A program made the translations under genes and the position numbers. The notes below the pieces were generated by a model. That model was not told the DNA's origin, did not search any database, and saw only the letters and a program-made list of their open reading frames with translations. A stretch of DNA of 38,650 nucleotides from Triparma columacea (Eukaryota > Sar > Bolidophyceae > Parmales > Triparmaceae). Positions 38,600-38,650 of this stretch are shown one piece after another. Position 1 is the stretch's first letter. Each line of letters starts with the position of its first letter. The stretch is from NCBI GenBank assembly GCA_030267965.1, contig BRYA01000558.1, positions 1-38,650 on the forward strand, in the 5' to 3' direction.

Positions 38600-38650
38600 C
38601 TGGGAGTAGTGTAGGAGGGGGGGGAGGGGGGGGAGGGGGGGGAGGGGGGC

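Overview
The window is nuclear DNA of a eukaryotic alga, most likely a stramenopile (ochrophyte) of the diatom / bolidophyte (Parmales) / pelagophyte group. Evidence: many genes are split by short introns with GTGAG/GTAAG donors and pyrimidine-rich, often pure-C, acceptor tracts. There is a fucoxanthin-chlorophyll (Lhc) antenna gene with a signal peptide plus transit-like leader. A lumenal photosystem II-type protein has a tripartite leader with a twin-arginine segment. A plastid-type DUF1275 protein carries a DFAFPF-like cleavage site, and there is a plant-like CDPK. Axonemal genes (SPEF2, ZMYND12) imply a flagellate stage. Species cannot be fixed from the sequence.

Layout. 1-1066 (-): 5' part of a Pmp-like beta-helix surface protein. 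1479-2231 (+): ABA4-like (DUF4281) membrane protein with an AT-hook/basic tail. 2530-3327 (-) and 3456-4826 (+): divergent pair, lumenal PSII-type protein and DUF1275 protein. 5124-6740 (+): 12-finger C2H2 protein. 6860-7153 (-): PET100-like. 7777-8883 (-) and 10004-12630 (-): two secreted proteins with the same promoter and leader but different mature parts, an aerolysin-like domain in one and DUF285 (BspA-type) repeats in the other. The second gene is built of 237-bp tandem exon-intron units. 13899-16229 (+): three-exon CDPK. 16963-17033 (+): tRNA-Gly(CCC). 17263-19206 (-): cytoplasmic-type BspA LRR protein. 19804-21781 (-) and 21963-26539 (+): divergent axonemal pair ZMYND12-like / SPEF2-like. 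26581-27897 (+): macro-domain-like protein, convergent with a coiled-coil protein at 27918-29982 (-). 30246-31355 (+): PAF acetylhydrolase-like, convergent with a SET methyltransferase at 31419-32912 (-). 33353-34406 (-): Lhc antenna protein. 35220-38199 (+): SAMHD1-like dNTPase. 38300-38599 (-): last exon of a FOXRED1-like oxidoreductase running off the window.

Genes are dense, and several divergent pairs have intergenic gaps of 130-410 bp and probably share promoters. Two co-functional pairs stand out: plastid proteins (2530/3456) and flagellar proteins (19804/21963). The most unusual content is (i) the exon-per-repeat array of the DUF285 gene, in which six internal exons are all 75 bp, all share the same phase and are mostly separated by 162-bp introns; (ii) the reuse of one promoter-signal peptide-KGN leader on two unrelated mature domains; and (iii) an intron-associated repeat family carrying the mirror-symmetric core GAGCGAAGCGAG, which looks like an introner-type element. 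All exon joins were built by hand from splice motifs and frame continuity; none is backed by transcripts.
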